Program-made: the position numbers and the translations under genes
DNA from: Victivallales bacterium
GTDB lineage: Bacteria > Verrucomicrobiota > Lentisphaeria > Oligosphaerales > Oligosphaeraceae
DNA: 33,685 nucleotides
Direction of reading: 5' to 3'
NCBI GenBank assembly: GCA_017554445.1
Contig: JAFZIJ010000112.1
Location: 1-33,685 of the forward strand
Shown: one piece after another, positions 17,801 to 25,427 of the stretch
Layout of the letters: each line of letters begins with the position of its first letter
Numbering within the stretch: the first letter of the stretch is position 1
Notes under the pieces: model-generated
The model's database searches: none
What the model was told of the DNA's origin: nothing
What the model saw: only the letters and a program-made list of their open reading frames with translations

Positions 17801-19048
17801 TTACAGGAACACAGGCTTCAAATGTCTGTCGAAGATGTTTGTGGCGACGTTGTCGCTGATGACATCTTCAAACTCGTCCAATGCATTGAGATAGCGGTCG
17901 CCCATCTCGGCGGCGACGCGGAAGGCGACATGCAGCATCTGGCGAAAGTGCATGTTGTAGTCTGCGCAGGATTGGTCATGACGCAGCGTCTTCGTAAACT
18001 TATCCGCCGACCATTTCGCAACTTCTGTCGGTTTTGGCAGTTTTGCAGGATTGATGTCGATGACTGTCGCATACGGAATGCTCAATTCTTCGCGGCGTTT
18101 GTAGGCGTCTGCATAGACGTCCTTTGCGAGTTTCAAGCCGTCACCGCCTGCTGCGGCCAGACCGATCAGTTCCTCCAACCACGTCGTTCCCGCCGTCTTC
18201 AGATGAAGCCCCGCGTCCGCCTTGTGGATGGCCTTGTTGATGATCGGATAGATGGAAAACTTGTCGCTGCCCGAATGGACGCTCAGCTTCAGATTCGCGG
18301 GAAGTCCGAACTCCTTGACGGCAAACTGGATAACGGCGATGTCTTCATTGAATTCGCGTTCGAAAACTTTCAAATCGCCGACGTAATCGACACCTTTGTT
18401 GAAACGGCCTGTGAACTTCGGCGCGATCGTCTGGGCGGGAATTCCTTCGTCTGCAAAAGCGGCGAGAATGAACAGCATGTCGCGCGGCGTTTGCGGGATG
18501 TCCGTCTCGTCCATGGAGACTTCCGGAATGAAATTGCCTTCGCCTTTCGCCTTCAAGATGTAACGATAGAGCTTTCCGGCCTCCTGCACAGCCAGCAAAT
18601 ATTTGTTCGCGATGACTTCCGCTTCCGCTTTGTCAACGACCAAAGGCTCCTTCACGCCGGGAATCGACAACTTCTTGCCGATGAGATTCTTATGCTTGTC
18701 CAAGAACTTCTTGACATCGGCCTTCGCGGCAGGCTTGCCCGTGAAATCCGCGACGTCCAACGTGAAGAAATCGCTCGAATCCATGAACCAATCGACATTC
18801 TTCAGGCTGATGTGGTCGGCATCGACATGGTATTCGCCATTGAACGAATACGCCCGCATGGCGGCTTCAACGGCGTTCCGCACATCCATCGGGCATGTCC
18901 CGATGATCGTATGTTCGCGGTTGGATTTGTTCCAGACCGGAGCGATGGCCGCGCCAACGGCGCGAGCCTTGATGATGGCGCGCATCTGCGCCCTCGCCTG
19001 ATGCCCGAATCTGTCGCCGATACCCATGCTGTATTTCGCCAACTGCAT
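17801..19048 (-). CDS. uxaE: Tagaturonate epimerase family protein (UxaE)
   Basis: A 415-aa cytoplasmic protein. The UxaE family interconverts D-tagaturonate and D-fructuronate in hexuronate catabolism (described in Thermotoga). Conserved blocks are visible in order: MGIGDRFGHQARAQ, VDADHISLKNVDWF, SDFFTLDVADF, PEVSMDETDIPQTPRDML, FTGRFNKGVDYVGDL, LKLSVHSGSDKFSIYPI and HLKTAGTTWLEELIGL. It lacks the N-terminal extension of the Thermotoga enzyme, as do many related proteins. AGGAG lies 7 nt before the ATG. It heads a probable six-gene minus-strand operon with secreted glycosidase-like and heparinase-like proteins, which supports a uronic-acid-containing substrate. It shares a 130-nt divergent promoter region with the cassette starting at 19179. 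Exact substrate specificity within the family is not certain. Confidence 0.88.
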   Translation of the reverse strand: MQLAKYSMGIGDRFGHQARAQMRAIIKARAVGAAIAPVWNKSNREHTIIGTCPMDVRNAVEAAMRAYSFNGEYHVDADHISLKNVDWFMDSSDFFTLDVADFTGKPAAKADVKKFLDKHKNLIGKKLSIPGVKEPLVVDKAEAEVIANKYLLAVQEAGKLYRYILKAKGEGNFIPEVSMDETDIPQTPRDMLFILAAFADEGIPAQTIAPKFTGRFNKGVDYVGDLKVFEREFNEDIAVIQFAVKEFGLPANLKLSVHSGSDKFSIYPIINKAIHKADAGLHLKTAGTTWLEELIGLAAAGGDGLKLAKDVYADAYKRREELSIPYATVIDINPAKLPKPTEVAKWSADKFTKTLRHDQSCADYNMHFRQMLHVAFRVAAEMGDRYLNALDEFEDVISDNVATNIFDRHLKPVFL

Positions 19049-19110
19049 TGTTTTTCTCCTGTGATGTGAAAATATTGGACGCTTGAATCATTTTTCCATA
19101 TAAACTAATT

Positions 19111-19148
19111 TTGACCTTGCGAAAGTCAAGCTATAATACATAGTGTAT
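19111..19148 (+). promoter_or_regulatory. Candidate promoter and palindromic operator between divergent operons
   Basis: TTGACC (19111-19116) and a perfect TATAAT (19132-19137) are separated by 15 nt, slightly short of optimal, and face the oxidoreductase at 19179. TTGAC-(9)-GTCAA forms an inverted repeat inside the spacer. ATACA-TAG-TGTAT (19136-19148) forms a second one across the likely transcription start. Palindromes placed over a promoter between divergent sugar operons are typical repressor sites; the regulator is not in this window. Confidence 0.5.
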
Positions 19149-19178
19149 TTCGTTATGAAAACAAAACAAGGAGCCCAC

Positions 19179-20291
19179 ATGAAAAAAGACACGCCCTGGA
19201 AAGTCGCCGTCGTCGGCTGCGGCAGTTTCGCCACAGGCCAGTATCTTCCCAATATCTCGAAAACCGCAAACGCTGTGTTGACAGCGGTCTGCGACATCCG
19301 CACAGACGTCGCGGAAGCCGCCTGCAAACGCTTTGGCGCGAAAGAATGGTACGGTTCTGTGGAGGAACTCGTCGAAAAAGGCGATTTCGACATCGCGATC
19401 GACGCCGCCTCCATTCCCGCCCACGACCACATCAACAAGACCATCCTATCCGCCGGAAAACATCTTTTCAGCCAGAAACCCGCCGCGCTGACGGTGGAGG
19501 ATTTGACGGAGCAGATTGAAATCGCCAAGAAAAAACATGTCAAATTCGCCTGCGTGCCCATCCACATGATCACGCCGGACATGCTCATGGCGGAACAGAT
19601 CATCCGCGACGGCGGCATCGGCCGCGTCCTCTCCGTCAAATGCGTCTCCACTCACGGCGGCCCCGAATATTTCCAATACCGTTCCGCCGATCCATCGTGG
19701 TTCTACGAGCCCGGAGCGGGAGCGCTGTTCGACATGGGTGTCCACGCGTTGGACAAAGTGACCGGCGTCATGGGCCCCGCCAAATCCGTCTATTGTTTGG
19801 CCGCAACCGCCCGCAAGCAGCGCACATGCCGTTCGGGAGCCTTCGACGGCAAAGTCATCCGCACGGACTACATGCCCGACACCTATTACATCTCGCTTGA
19901 TTTCGGCGACGACCGCATTGGCTTCGTCGATACAGGCTTCACACAGATCGCGACGCGCTGCCCGCCGCTGGAAATCTATGGCGAACAAGGCGTTATCTCC
20001 TTCAAGGAGCACGGCGGGACATGGCCGAATCCGGAAGTCTACATCGACTCTCCCGCCATCGGCATGCGCGGCTGGATCACGCCGCAGACGTGGACCAAAT
20101 CCACCCGCCGCCCGAATTTCACGCAATGCTGCCCGTTGGCGGATCTTGTCGAAGCCATCGAAAACGACACGGAACCCGTTCTCTCGCCGGAACATGCGCG
20201 TCACGTTCTGGAAATCATGTGCGCCATTCCGTTATCCATCGAAAAGAAAGCGCCAATTGATTTGCATACAACATTCAAACCTTTCATTTAA
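19179..20291 (+). CDS. Gfo/Idh/MocA-family oxidoreductase (2 of 5)
   Basis: A protein of 370 aa from the ATG at 19179, chosen because AAGGAG sits 5 nt upstream; the in-frame upstream ATGs have no such site. It opens with WKVAVVGCGSFATGQY, carrying the GxGxxx nucleotide-binding loop. At the family E-K-P position it has SQKPAALTV, keeping the catalytic lysine but with Gln for Glu. GALFDMGVHALDKVTG supplies the conserved D-x-G-x-H-x-x-D. It is the first gene of a plus-strand cassette, with a TIM-barrel isomerase 51 nt and another oxidoreductase 15 nt further on, and is divergent from uxaE. A role in oxidising a sugar or sugar acid is likely; the substrate is unknown. Confidence 0.9.
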   Translation: MKKDTPWKVAVVGCGSFATGQYLPNISKTANAVLTAVCDIRTDVAEAACKRFGAKEWYGSVEELVEKGDFDIAIDAASIPAHDHINKTILSAGKHLFSQKPAALTVEDLTEQIEIAKKKHVKFACVPIHMITPDMLMAEQIIRDGGIGRVLSVKCVSTHGGPEYFQYRSADPSWFYEPGAGALFDMGVHALDKVTGVMGPAKSVYCLAATARKQRTCRSGAFDGKVIRTDYMPDTYYISLDFGDDRIGFVDTGFTQIATRCPPLEIYGEQGVISFKEHGGTWPNPEVYIDSPAIGMRGWITPQTWTKSTRRPNFTQCCPLADLVEAIENDTEPVLSPEHARHVLEIMCAIPLSIEKKAPIDLHTTFKPFI

Positions 20292-20342
20292 TATTTTCAT
20301 TCCATCCAAATTCAACAATAATCCACAAAAAGGGAACTATTT

Positions 20343-21224
20343 ATGAAAATTGGTCTGAGCACATACAGTCTTGCAGGCGCTTTCCGCAGCGGTATTCTGG
20401 ATTTTCCGTCCATCGTCACGAAAATCGCCGAATTCGGCGGCGAACATGTGGAAGTCGTCCCGCTGGGCAGCGACTTCACCGTTGATTCGGAAATGGTTGA
20501 CAAAGTCTTGAAAGCCGCGAAAGACGCCAATATTCCGCTTTCCAGCTATACCTTCGGAGCCAATTTTCTGCTGAACGGCGATGGCACGGAACGCAACGCT
20601 GAACAAGTCAAGGCGGAAATCGAACGCGTCAAACGGCATATTGACGTCGCCGCGAAGCTTGGCGTGCCGTTCGCGCGTCATGACGCAGGCAGCCGTCCTG
20701 TCCAAAACACGTTGGTGGAACAGTTTGACAAAGATCTACCGCTGTTGGCGGACGCCTGTGGCGAAGTCGCCGACTACGCCGCGCAATACGGTATCACGAC
20801 GGCAATCGAAAACCACGGCAAACACATTCAAGGCAAAGAGCGCGTCCGCCGTCTCGTTCTCGCCGTCAACCGCGTGAACTTCCGCAGTTTCATCGACGTC
20901 GGCAATGTCTGCGGCATCGACGAAGATCCCATCGGCATCGTTCGCGACAACGCCGATATTTGCTGCATGTTCCACTTCAAAGACAACTACTTGCGTAAAT
21001 ACGTGCCCGATCCGGAGAACTGGAGCCAGACGAGCCACGGCAACTACGTGAAAGGCTCGATCACAGGATATGGCGATTTGGATCTGCGGACAATTGTCGC
21101 CATCATCAAACAAAACGGCTTCGACGGCTTTGTCAGCATCGAATTCGAAGGCCGTGAGGAAAGCCTCTTTGCCGCGAAACGCAGTCTGGACAATGTCAAA
21201 CGCCTGTTCAGAGGCAATGAATAA
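20343..21224 (+). CDS. Sugar phosphate isomerase/epimerase-like TIM-barrel enzyme (xylose isomerase-like)
   Basis: A 293-aa cytoplasmic protein of the AP-endonuclease-2/xylose-isomerase-like TIM-barrel family. These enzymes use one divalent metal for isomerisation, epimerisation, dehydration or, in 3-keto-sugar pathways, elimination. The four metal-ligand strands look complete: TAIENHGKH (Glu), SFIDVGNVCG (Asp), CMFHFKDNY (His) and FVSIEFEGRE (Glu). An AAGGGA site precedes the ATG. It lies between two Gfo/Idh/MocA oxidoreductases in one cassette, the usual context for a pathway that oxidises a sugar, rearranges it, then reduces it. It could act as an inosose dehydratase-, hydroxypyruvate isomerase- or epimerase-type enzyme; sequence alone does not decide. 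Confidence 0.85.
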   Translation: MKIGLSTYSLAGAFRSGILDFPSIVTKIAEFGGEHVEVVPLGSDFTVDSEMVDKVLKAAKDANIPLSSYTFGANFLLNGDGTERNAEQVKAEIERVKRHIDVAAKLGVPFARHDAGSRPVQNTLVEQFDKDLPLLADACGEVADYAAQYGITTAIENHGKHIQGKERVRRLVLAVNRVNFRSFIDVGNVCGIDEDPIGIVRDNADICCMFHFKDNYLRKYVPDPENWSQTSHGNYVKGSITGYGDLDLRTIVAIIKQNGFDGFVSIEFEGREESLFAAKRSLDNVKRLFRGNE

Positions 21225-21239
21225 TCGGAGAAAGTCATC

Positions 21240-22334
21240 ATGACTGACAAGCTGAAAGTCGCAATCGCTGGTCTGGCCCACGTCCACGCCATCGGATTCT
21301 ACAGCACGTTCAAAAAGTATCCGGAAGAAGTCGATTTCATCGGTTTGGCAGATATTCCGGATCCGAAAGACGCGGCGGCGGAATCGCTGGAAAACCGCCT
21401 CAAAAAGAACTTCCGCACGAAAGGCCCCATGCCGCGCATCTTCGATTCGCTAGACAGCCTGCTGGCGGAGAAGCCTGATCTCGTCTGCATCGGCTCCGAT
21501 ATCGCCGACCATGCGACCGTCGCCATCCAATGCCTTCAGCATGGCGTCAACGCCGTCATCGAAAAACCGATGGCGCTGAAAATACAGGACGGCATCCGCA
21601 TGCTGAACGCCGCACGGAAGAGCACGGCGTCGCTGTTCGTCAACTGGCCCATCGCGTGGTTTCCCGCATTCAACATCGCGAAGCAGATGGTTGATGATGG
21701 CAAGATCGGCCGTCCATTGCGTGTCGTTTACAGAAGTCCCGCAACGAAAGGACCTTATTGCAGCGAACCAGGCTTCGATCCGCAGAAATTGGGCGACATT
21801 TGGTGGTATCGACACGACCGCGGCGGCGGTTCGTTGGCCGACTATTCCGGATACAGTTTCACGTTGGCGACATGGTTCCTCAAGAAGATGGCGAAGACCG
21901 TCTATGGCCTCCGCAAGAACTTCCTCATGCCGTTCACGGATGTGGAGGACTATTCCGATTTCATCATCGATTTCGGCGATGCCGTCGCCCAGGCGGAAGG
22001 CTCATGGTCCACATTCTCTTCGGGCGAAATTCCCACGGGCCCAGTCATTTACGGTTCTGAAGGCACGATTGTCTGCGACCGCTTCACGAACATCGTGAAA
22101 GTCTATAAGACATTCAAACCGTATGTCCAGACGCCTCCGCCAGAGGAAGTTATCACGCCTGAACCAATGCCCAATTTGAATCTGGCCCGACAGCTCATCG
22201 ATTTCATCCGCGACGGCAAGCCCATCCACGAGATGATCACGTTGGAATTCAATTTAAAGCAACTGGCCGCGATGGACGCGGGCGTCCGTTCCTGCGAATC
22301 CGGCAGTGCGGAAGCCGTCATCAATCCGTTTTGA
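21240..22334 (+). CDS. Gfo/Idh/MocA-family oxidoreductase (3 of 5), variant glycine loop
   Basis: A 364-aa protein 15 nt after the TIM-barrel gene, with GGAG before the ATG, so translation is probably coupled. The Rossmann loop reads AIAGLAHVHAIGFY instead of the usual GxGxxG, with an A-H-x-H motif shared in part with the protein at 30070 (GFAHGHYGAY). VIEKPMALKI carries the catalytic E-K-P. Downstream, the segment that normally reads D-x-G-x-H is GGGSLADYSGYSF, without the usual histidine. The fold is secure but the active site differs from copies 1 and 2, so a different substrate or step is likely. Confidence 0.87.
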   Translation: MTDKLKVAIAGLAHVHAIGFYSTFKKYPEEVDFIGLADIPDPKDAAAESLENRLKKNFRTKGPMPRIFDSLDSLLAEKPDLVCIGSDIADHATVAIQCLQHGVNAVIEKPMALKIQDGIRMLNAARKSTASLFVNWPIAWFPAFNIAKQMVDDGKIGRPLRVVYRSPATKGPYCSEPGFDPQKLGDIWWYRHDRGGGSLADYSGYSFTLATWFLKKMAKTVYGLRKNFLMPFTDVEDYSDFIIDFGDAVAQAEGSWSTFSSGEIPTGPVIYGSEGTIVCDRFTNIVKVYKTFKPYVQTPPPEEVITPEPMPNLNLARQLIDFIRDGKPIHEMITLEFNLKQLAAMDAGVRSCESGSAEAVINPF

Positions 22335-22342
22335 CACGGTGT

Positions 22343-22386
22343 GGCGGGGCGTCCCACCGTCGCGGGTGTGGCGGCGACGTCCCGCC
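22343..22386. terminator. Long GC-rich hairpin between convergent genes (bidirectional terminator or REP-like element)
   Basis: An 11-bp stem, GGCGGGGCGTC (22343-22353) with GACGTCCCGCC (22376-22386), contains one G-T pair. The inner bases can pair further (CCAC/GTGG or CGTCGC/GCGGCG). It is much richer in GC than its surroundings. It sits midway between the stops of the oxidoreductase (22334) and the esterase (22405), where it could stop both transcripts, although no T-run follows on either side. Confidence 0.6.
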
Positions 22387-22404
22387 TGCGCCATTTCAAG
22401 CTCT

Positions 22405-23271
22405 TCAATTATCTGTCAACTTATTCTCTTTCAGCCATTTGGCGCATTCGGACTGCCAACTGGCCCATTCTTCGCCTTTGCCGCAGCCAAGCCCATGTTC
22501 GCCTTTTGGCAATTCAAACAACGTCACGGAACGGCCTTTTTCTTCCATCGCTTTCTTGAACAGACGGCTGTTCTCAACGTTGACGACCGTATCCTTCACG
22601 GAATGCGCAAGAAACGCCGGCGGCGTGTCTTGCGTCACCAAGAGTTCGTTCGACAGATTGTCCATCAATTCCTGCGACGGATTGTCGCCAAGCAGATTTC
22701 GACGTGATCCGCCATGGGTGAATTGTCCCATGCTGATGACGGGATAGACCAATACCATGAAATCCGGACGGCAACTGAAACGCTCCACGGGATCGATGTC
22801 GCCCGCCTTGCCCGTATCATAGTGCGTTCCGACCGTTGACGCCAAATGTCCGCCAGCGGAGAAGCCCATGATTCCCAGACGGTTGGAATCAATGCCCCAC
22901 TCCGCCGCATGGGAGCGGACAAGACGCATGGCGCGCTGCGCGTCGTTCATCGGAATCGGATGGCGATACGGATTCAGGCGGTATTTCAACACAACGCCCG
23001 CAATGCCGAACTGATCGAGCCATGCGGCGATGTCATGCCCTTCGTAAGATGAGCACAGGCCGCCGTAACCGCCTCCGGGGCAGATCAATATGGCCGCGCA
23101 TGGCTTCTTCGCCGACTGCGGGACATAGACGGTGATGGTCGGAATGTCGCGATCCGCCTCACCCATCGCGCCAGGCGCCTTGCCGGGCCAGACGTTCATC
23201 GTCGCAATTTTCTCCGCCAGAACTACATTCATCAACGCATAAACCGTCAACAAGAACAAATACCGTTTCAT
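22405..23271 (-). CDS. Secreted alpha/beta-hydrolase esterase (acetyl-xylan-esterase / BD-FAE-like)
   Basis: A 288-aa protein with a signal peptide (MKRYLFLLTVYALMNVVLA). It has the layout of carbohydrate esterases that remove acetyl or feruloyl groups from glycans. The oxyanion motif CPGGGYGGL lies near 65-73. The nucleophile elbow is GIMGFSAGGHLAS with the catalytic Ser. The acid is probably the Asp in AHSVKDTVV, and the His is in PKGEHGLGCG. An AAAGGAAG ribosome-binding site precedes the ATG. It converges with the oxidoreductase cassette and probably deacylates the substrate attacked by the secreted lyase- and glycosidase-like proteins. A lipase or peptidase role is less likely. Confidence 0.85.
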   Translation of the reverse strand: MKRYLFLLTVYALMNVVLAEKIATMNVWPGKAPGAMGEADRDIPTITVYVPQSAKKPCAAILICPGGGYGGLCSSYEGHDIAAWLDQFGIAGVVLKYRLNPYRHPIPMNDAQRAMRLVRSHAAEWGIDSNRLGIMGFSAGGHLASTVGTHYDTGKAGDIDPVERFSCRPDFMVLVYPVISMGQFTHGGSRRNLLGDNPSQELMDNLSNELLVTQDTPPAFLAHSVKDTVVNVENSRLFKKAMEEKGRSVTLFELPKGEHGLGCGKGEEWASWQSECAKWLKENKLTDN

Positions 23272-23368
23272 TCAATCTTCCTTTTGAATTGATTTCTGTT
23301 GTTATGGATTTATTTTTATTGTATTCCCATTTCATCAGATTATCAAGTCATCCACAGCAATTCACGTC

Positions 23369-24427
23369 ATGAAAACCTACCATATCGCCTCCTATCCCGG
23401 TGACGGCATCGGGCCCGATGTCATCAACGAAGCCATCTCCTGCCTGAAAAAAGCCGCACAAAAACACAGCTTTATCATTGACATCACGCACTTTCCATGG
23501 AGTTGCGAATGGTCGAAGGAACACGGCGGCGCCGTCGTTCCGGAAAACTTTCTCGACCAATTGAAACCGTTTGACGCGATCTTTCTGGGCGCCGTCGGCA
23601 ATCCGAAAATCGTGCCCGACCATATTTCGCTCGTGCCGCTCGTGAGAATGCGGCAGGAATTCGACCAATATGTCTGCCTGCGTCCCGCCACCCTCTTCCC
23701 GAACGTTCCGACGCCGCTCGCCAACAAGAAGCCTGAAGACATCGATCTCGTCATCGTCCGCGAAAATTCAGAAGGCGAATACATTCCCGCCGGCGGCGAA
23801 TTCAAGATGGGCAAGCCGGAGGAAGTCGTCATCCAGACGGCCGTCCATTCCCGCAAAGGCGTAACGCGGATTATTCGGCAGGCATGCGAACTGGCCATGA
23901 AACGCCGCAAAGTTTTGACGATGGCCACGAAATCCAATTCACTGACGCACGCCATGGTTTTCTGGGATCGTATTCTCACGGAAGTCTCCAAAGACTATCC
24001 GGAGTTGAAAATCAACAAGATGCACATCGATGCGCTGTCCATGGCGCTCGTCCGTTCGCCTGAACGTTTCGACGTCATCGTCGGCTCCAATCTGTTCGGC
24101 GACATCCTTAGCGATCTAGCCGCCGCGTTAGTCGGCAGCCTGGGCCTCACGCCGTCCGCCAACATCAATCCGGAACGTGTCTTCCCGAGCCTCTTTGAGC
24201 CTGTCCACGGCTCCGCTCCCGACATCGCGGGAAAAGGCATCGCCAATCCGATCGCCGCCATCCGTTCCGCCGCCATGATGATGGACTTTCTTGGCGAAAA
24301 AGAGGCCGCCCATTCCATTGAACAGGCGGTCATCGACAATCTGGCGAATGGCAAAATCCGCACGCCGGATTTAGGCGGCAGCTCAACCACCCACGAAGTG
24401 GGAGAAGATATCCTTTCCAGAATCTAA
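23369..24427 (+). CDS. Tartrate dehydrogenase / D-malate dehydrogenase-type beta-decarboxylating dehydrogenase
   Basis: A 352-aa cytoplasmic enzyme of the isocitrate/isopropylmalate dehydrogenase family, closest in pattern to tartrate/D-malate dehydrogenases (TtuC/DmlA). It has YPGDGIGPDV at the N terminus, FDAIFLGAVGNP, PDHISLVPLVRMRQEFDQY, and LRPATLFPNVPTPL. VRENSEGEYIP contains the catalytic Tyr, TMATKSNSLTHAM the Lys region, GSNLFGDILSDL the metal-binding Asps, and PVHGSAPDIAGKGIANP the C-terminal block. It oxidises and decarboxylates 2-hydroxy-diacids with NAD and a divalent metal. A leuB or icd assignment is less likely because of the RPATLFP and PDHISL patterns. No Shine-Dalgarno is visible before the ATG. 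The final Ser-Arg-Ile codons (TCCAGAATC) match the 9-mer array that starts right after the stop. Confidence 0.82.
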   Translation: MKTYHIASYPGDGIGPDVINEAISCLKKAAQKHSFIIDITHFPWSCEWSKEHGGAVVPENFLDQLKPFDAIFLGAVGNPKIVPDHISLVPLVRMRQEFDQYVCLRPATLFPNVPTPLANKKPEDIDLVIVRENSEGEYIPAGGEFKMGKPEEVVIQTAVHSRKGVTRIIRQACELAMKRRKVLTMATKSNSLTHAMVFWDRILTEVSKDYPELKINKMHIDALSMALVRSPERFDVIVGSNLFGDILSDLAAALVGSLGLTPSANINPERVFPSLFEPVHGSAPDIAGKGIANPIAAIRSAAMMMDFLGEKEAAHSIEQAVIDNLANGKIRTPDLGGSSTTHEVGEDILSRI

Positions 24428-24526
24428 TCCAGAATATCCAGAATATCCAGAATATCCAGTATATCCAGAACTTCCAGAACTTCCAGAACTTCCAGAACTT
24501 CCAGAACTTCCAGAACTTCCAGAACT
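24428..24526. repeat. 9-mer array filling the whole gap between two convergent stop codons
   Basis: Exactly eleven 9-base units: TCCAGAATA three times, TCCAGTATA once, then TCCAGAACT seven times. The array starts at the base after the dehydrogenase TAA and ends on the first base of the sirtuin stop (24526-24528), leaving no other intergenic sequence. The dehydrogenase's last three codons, TCCAGAATC, look like unit zero. The second half matches the 4264-4307 array. Confidence 0.95.
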
Positions 24527-25272
24527 TAAATCCCCTTCACAGCCGCAGGCAAAATCTCGCCGATGCTTTCATGGAAGACAAGTGTCGCTTCGCCGTCCAA
24601 TGGCGTGGCCGTGCGGTTGATGATGACAAGTTCCGCGTCGCGGCTCCGTTCGGTCGGAAGACCCGCCGCGGGATAAACCGCCAACGACGTTCCCAAAACC
24701 AATACCAAATCCGCTTGTGTCATCGCCTTATAAGATGACATAAGTGCATCCTGCGGAAGCATTTCGCCATAAAACACGATGTCTGGTTTCATGACGCCCA
24801 TGCAAGTCGGTTCATGGCGAACGACCTTTCCAGACCGAAGTTGCGCATCTAACGCACTGGCAGGAACTTGGCCACCACATTTCTGGCAGGTCAACGACAA
24901 CATGCCGCCATGCAGTTCATGGACGATTCGCGAACCGGCCTTCTGGTGGAGGCCGTCGATATTCTGTGTCGCAACAACCACCGACTTTCCGTATTTCTCC
25001 TCCAGTTCATGCAACGCGAGATGCCCCGCGTTTGGCTCCGATTTCATGATGGAATCATACAGCGGGGCGATGATTTCATAGAAACTCTCCGGCTTGCGGA
25101 GGAAATTGCCCAGATCGAAGACCTCTTCGCTCGTGTAGGAATAAAGGCCGTTGGATGAACGGAAGTCCGGAATCCCGCTTTCCGTTGACATGCCCGCTCC
25201 CGACAGGACGGCTATCTTCTTCGCCTTTCTCAAAATTTCCGAAAATTGTGCGATTTTTTCCGTTTTTTCCAT
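24526..25272 (-). CDS. Sir2-family NAD-dependent protein deacylase (sirtuin)
   Basis: A 248-aa protein, full length for a bacterial sirtuin. It removes acyl groups from lysines using NAD. The motifs are VLSGAGMSTESGIPDFRS (NAD binding), ATQNIDGLHQKAG and the catalytic His in VHELHGG. Next come CQKC (first zinc pair), KPDIVFYGEMLPQDAL and VLGTSLAVYPAAGLP. The second zinc pair is incomplete: where relatives have C-x-x-C before the R/K-P-x-I-V strand, this protein has E-P-T-C, so one ligand is missing or replaced. AAGGAG lies 9 nt before the ATG. It is divergent from purM with a 155-nt gap. It may act on acylated metabolic enzymes. Confidence 0.92.
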   Translation of the reverse strand: MEKTEKIAQFSEILRKAKKIAVLSGAGMSTESGIPDFRSSNGLYSYTSEEVFDLGNFLRKPESFYEIIAPLYDSIMKSEPNAGHLALHELEEKYGKSVVVATQNIDGLHQKAGSRIVHELHGGMLSLTCQKCGGQVPASALDAQLRSGKVVRHEPTCMGVMKPDIVFYGEMLPQDALMSSYKAMTQADLVLVLGTSLAVYPAAGLPTERSRDAELVIINRTATPLDGEATLVFHESIGEILPAAVKGI

Positions 25273-25358
25273 CTCACTTCTCCTTCATGTGAAACACTCG
25301 TTTAATTTTTCTGCTTTTTATCCCGTTTCGGCTAAAAAAAAATTAAACTGCAACTATA

Positions 25359-25386
25359 TTAAGTTAATGTATGTCTTGAATATAAT
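25359..25386 (+). promoter_or_regulatory. Candidate purM promoter
   Basis: A perfect TATAAT (25381-25386) lies 41 nt before the purM ATG in an AT-rich divergent region. The best -35 with a 16-nt spacer is only TTAAGT (25359-25364). A TG two bases before the -10 could compensate. An AAAGGG element lies 12 nt before the ATG. Confidence 0.4.
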
Positions 25387-25427
25387 GTCGTTTTAACGAA
25401 AAAACAGCGAAAGGGATTTTTTGAACG

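Noticed and set aside
17822..19069. A plus-strand open frame the same length as uxaE
   Set aside because: It is the exact antisense of uxaE; it has no family motifs and no start signal.
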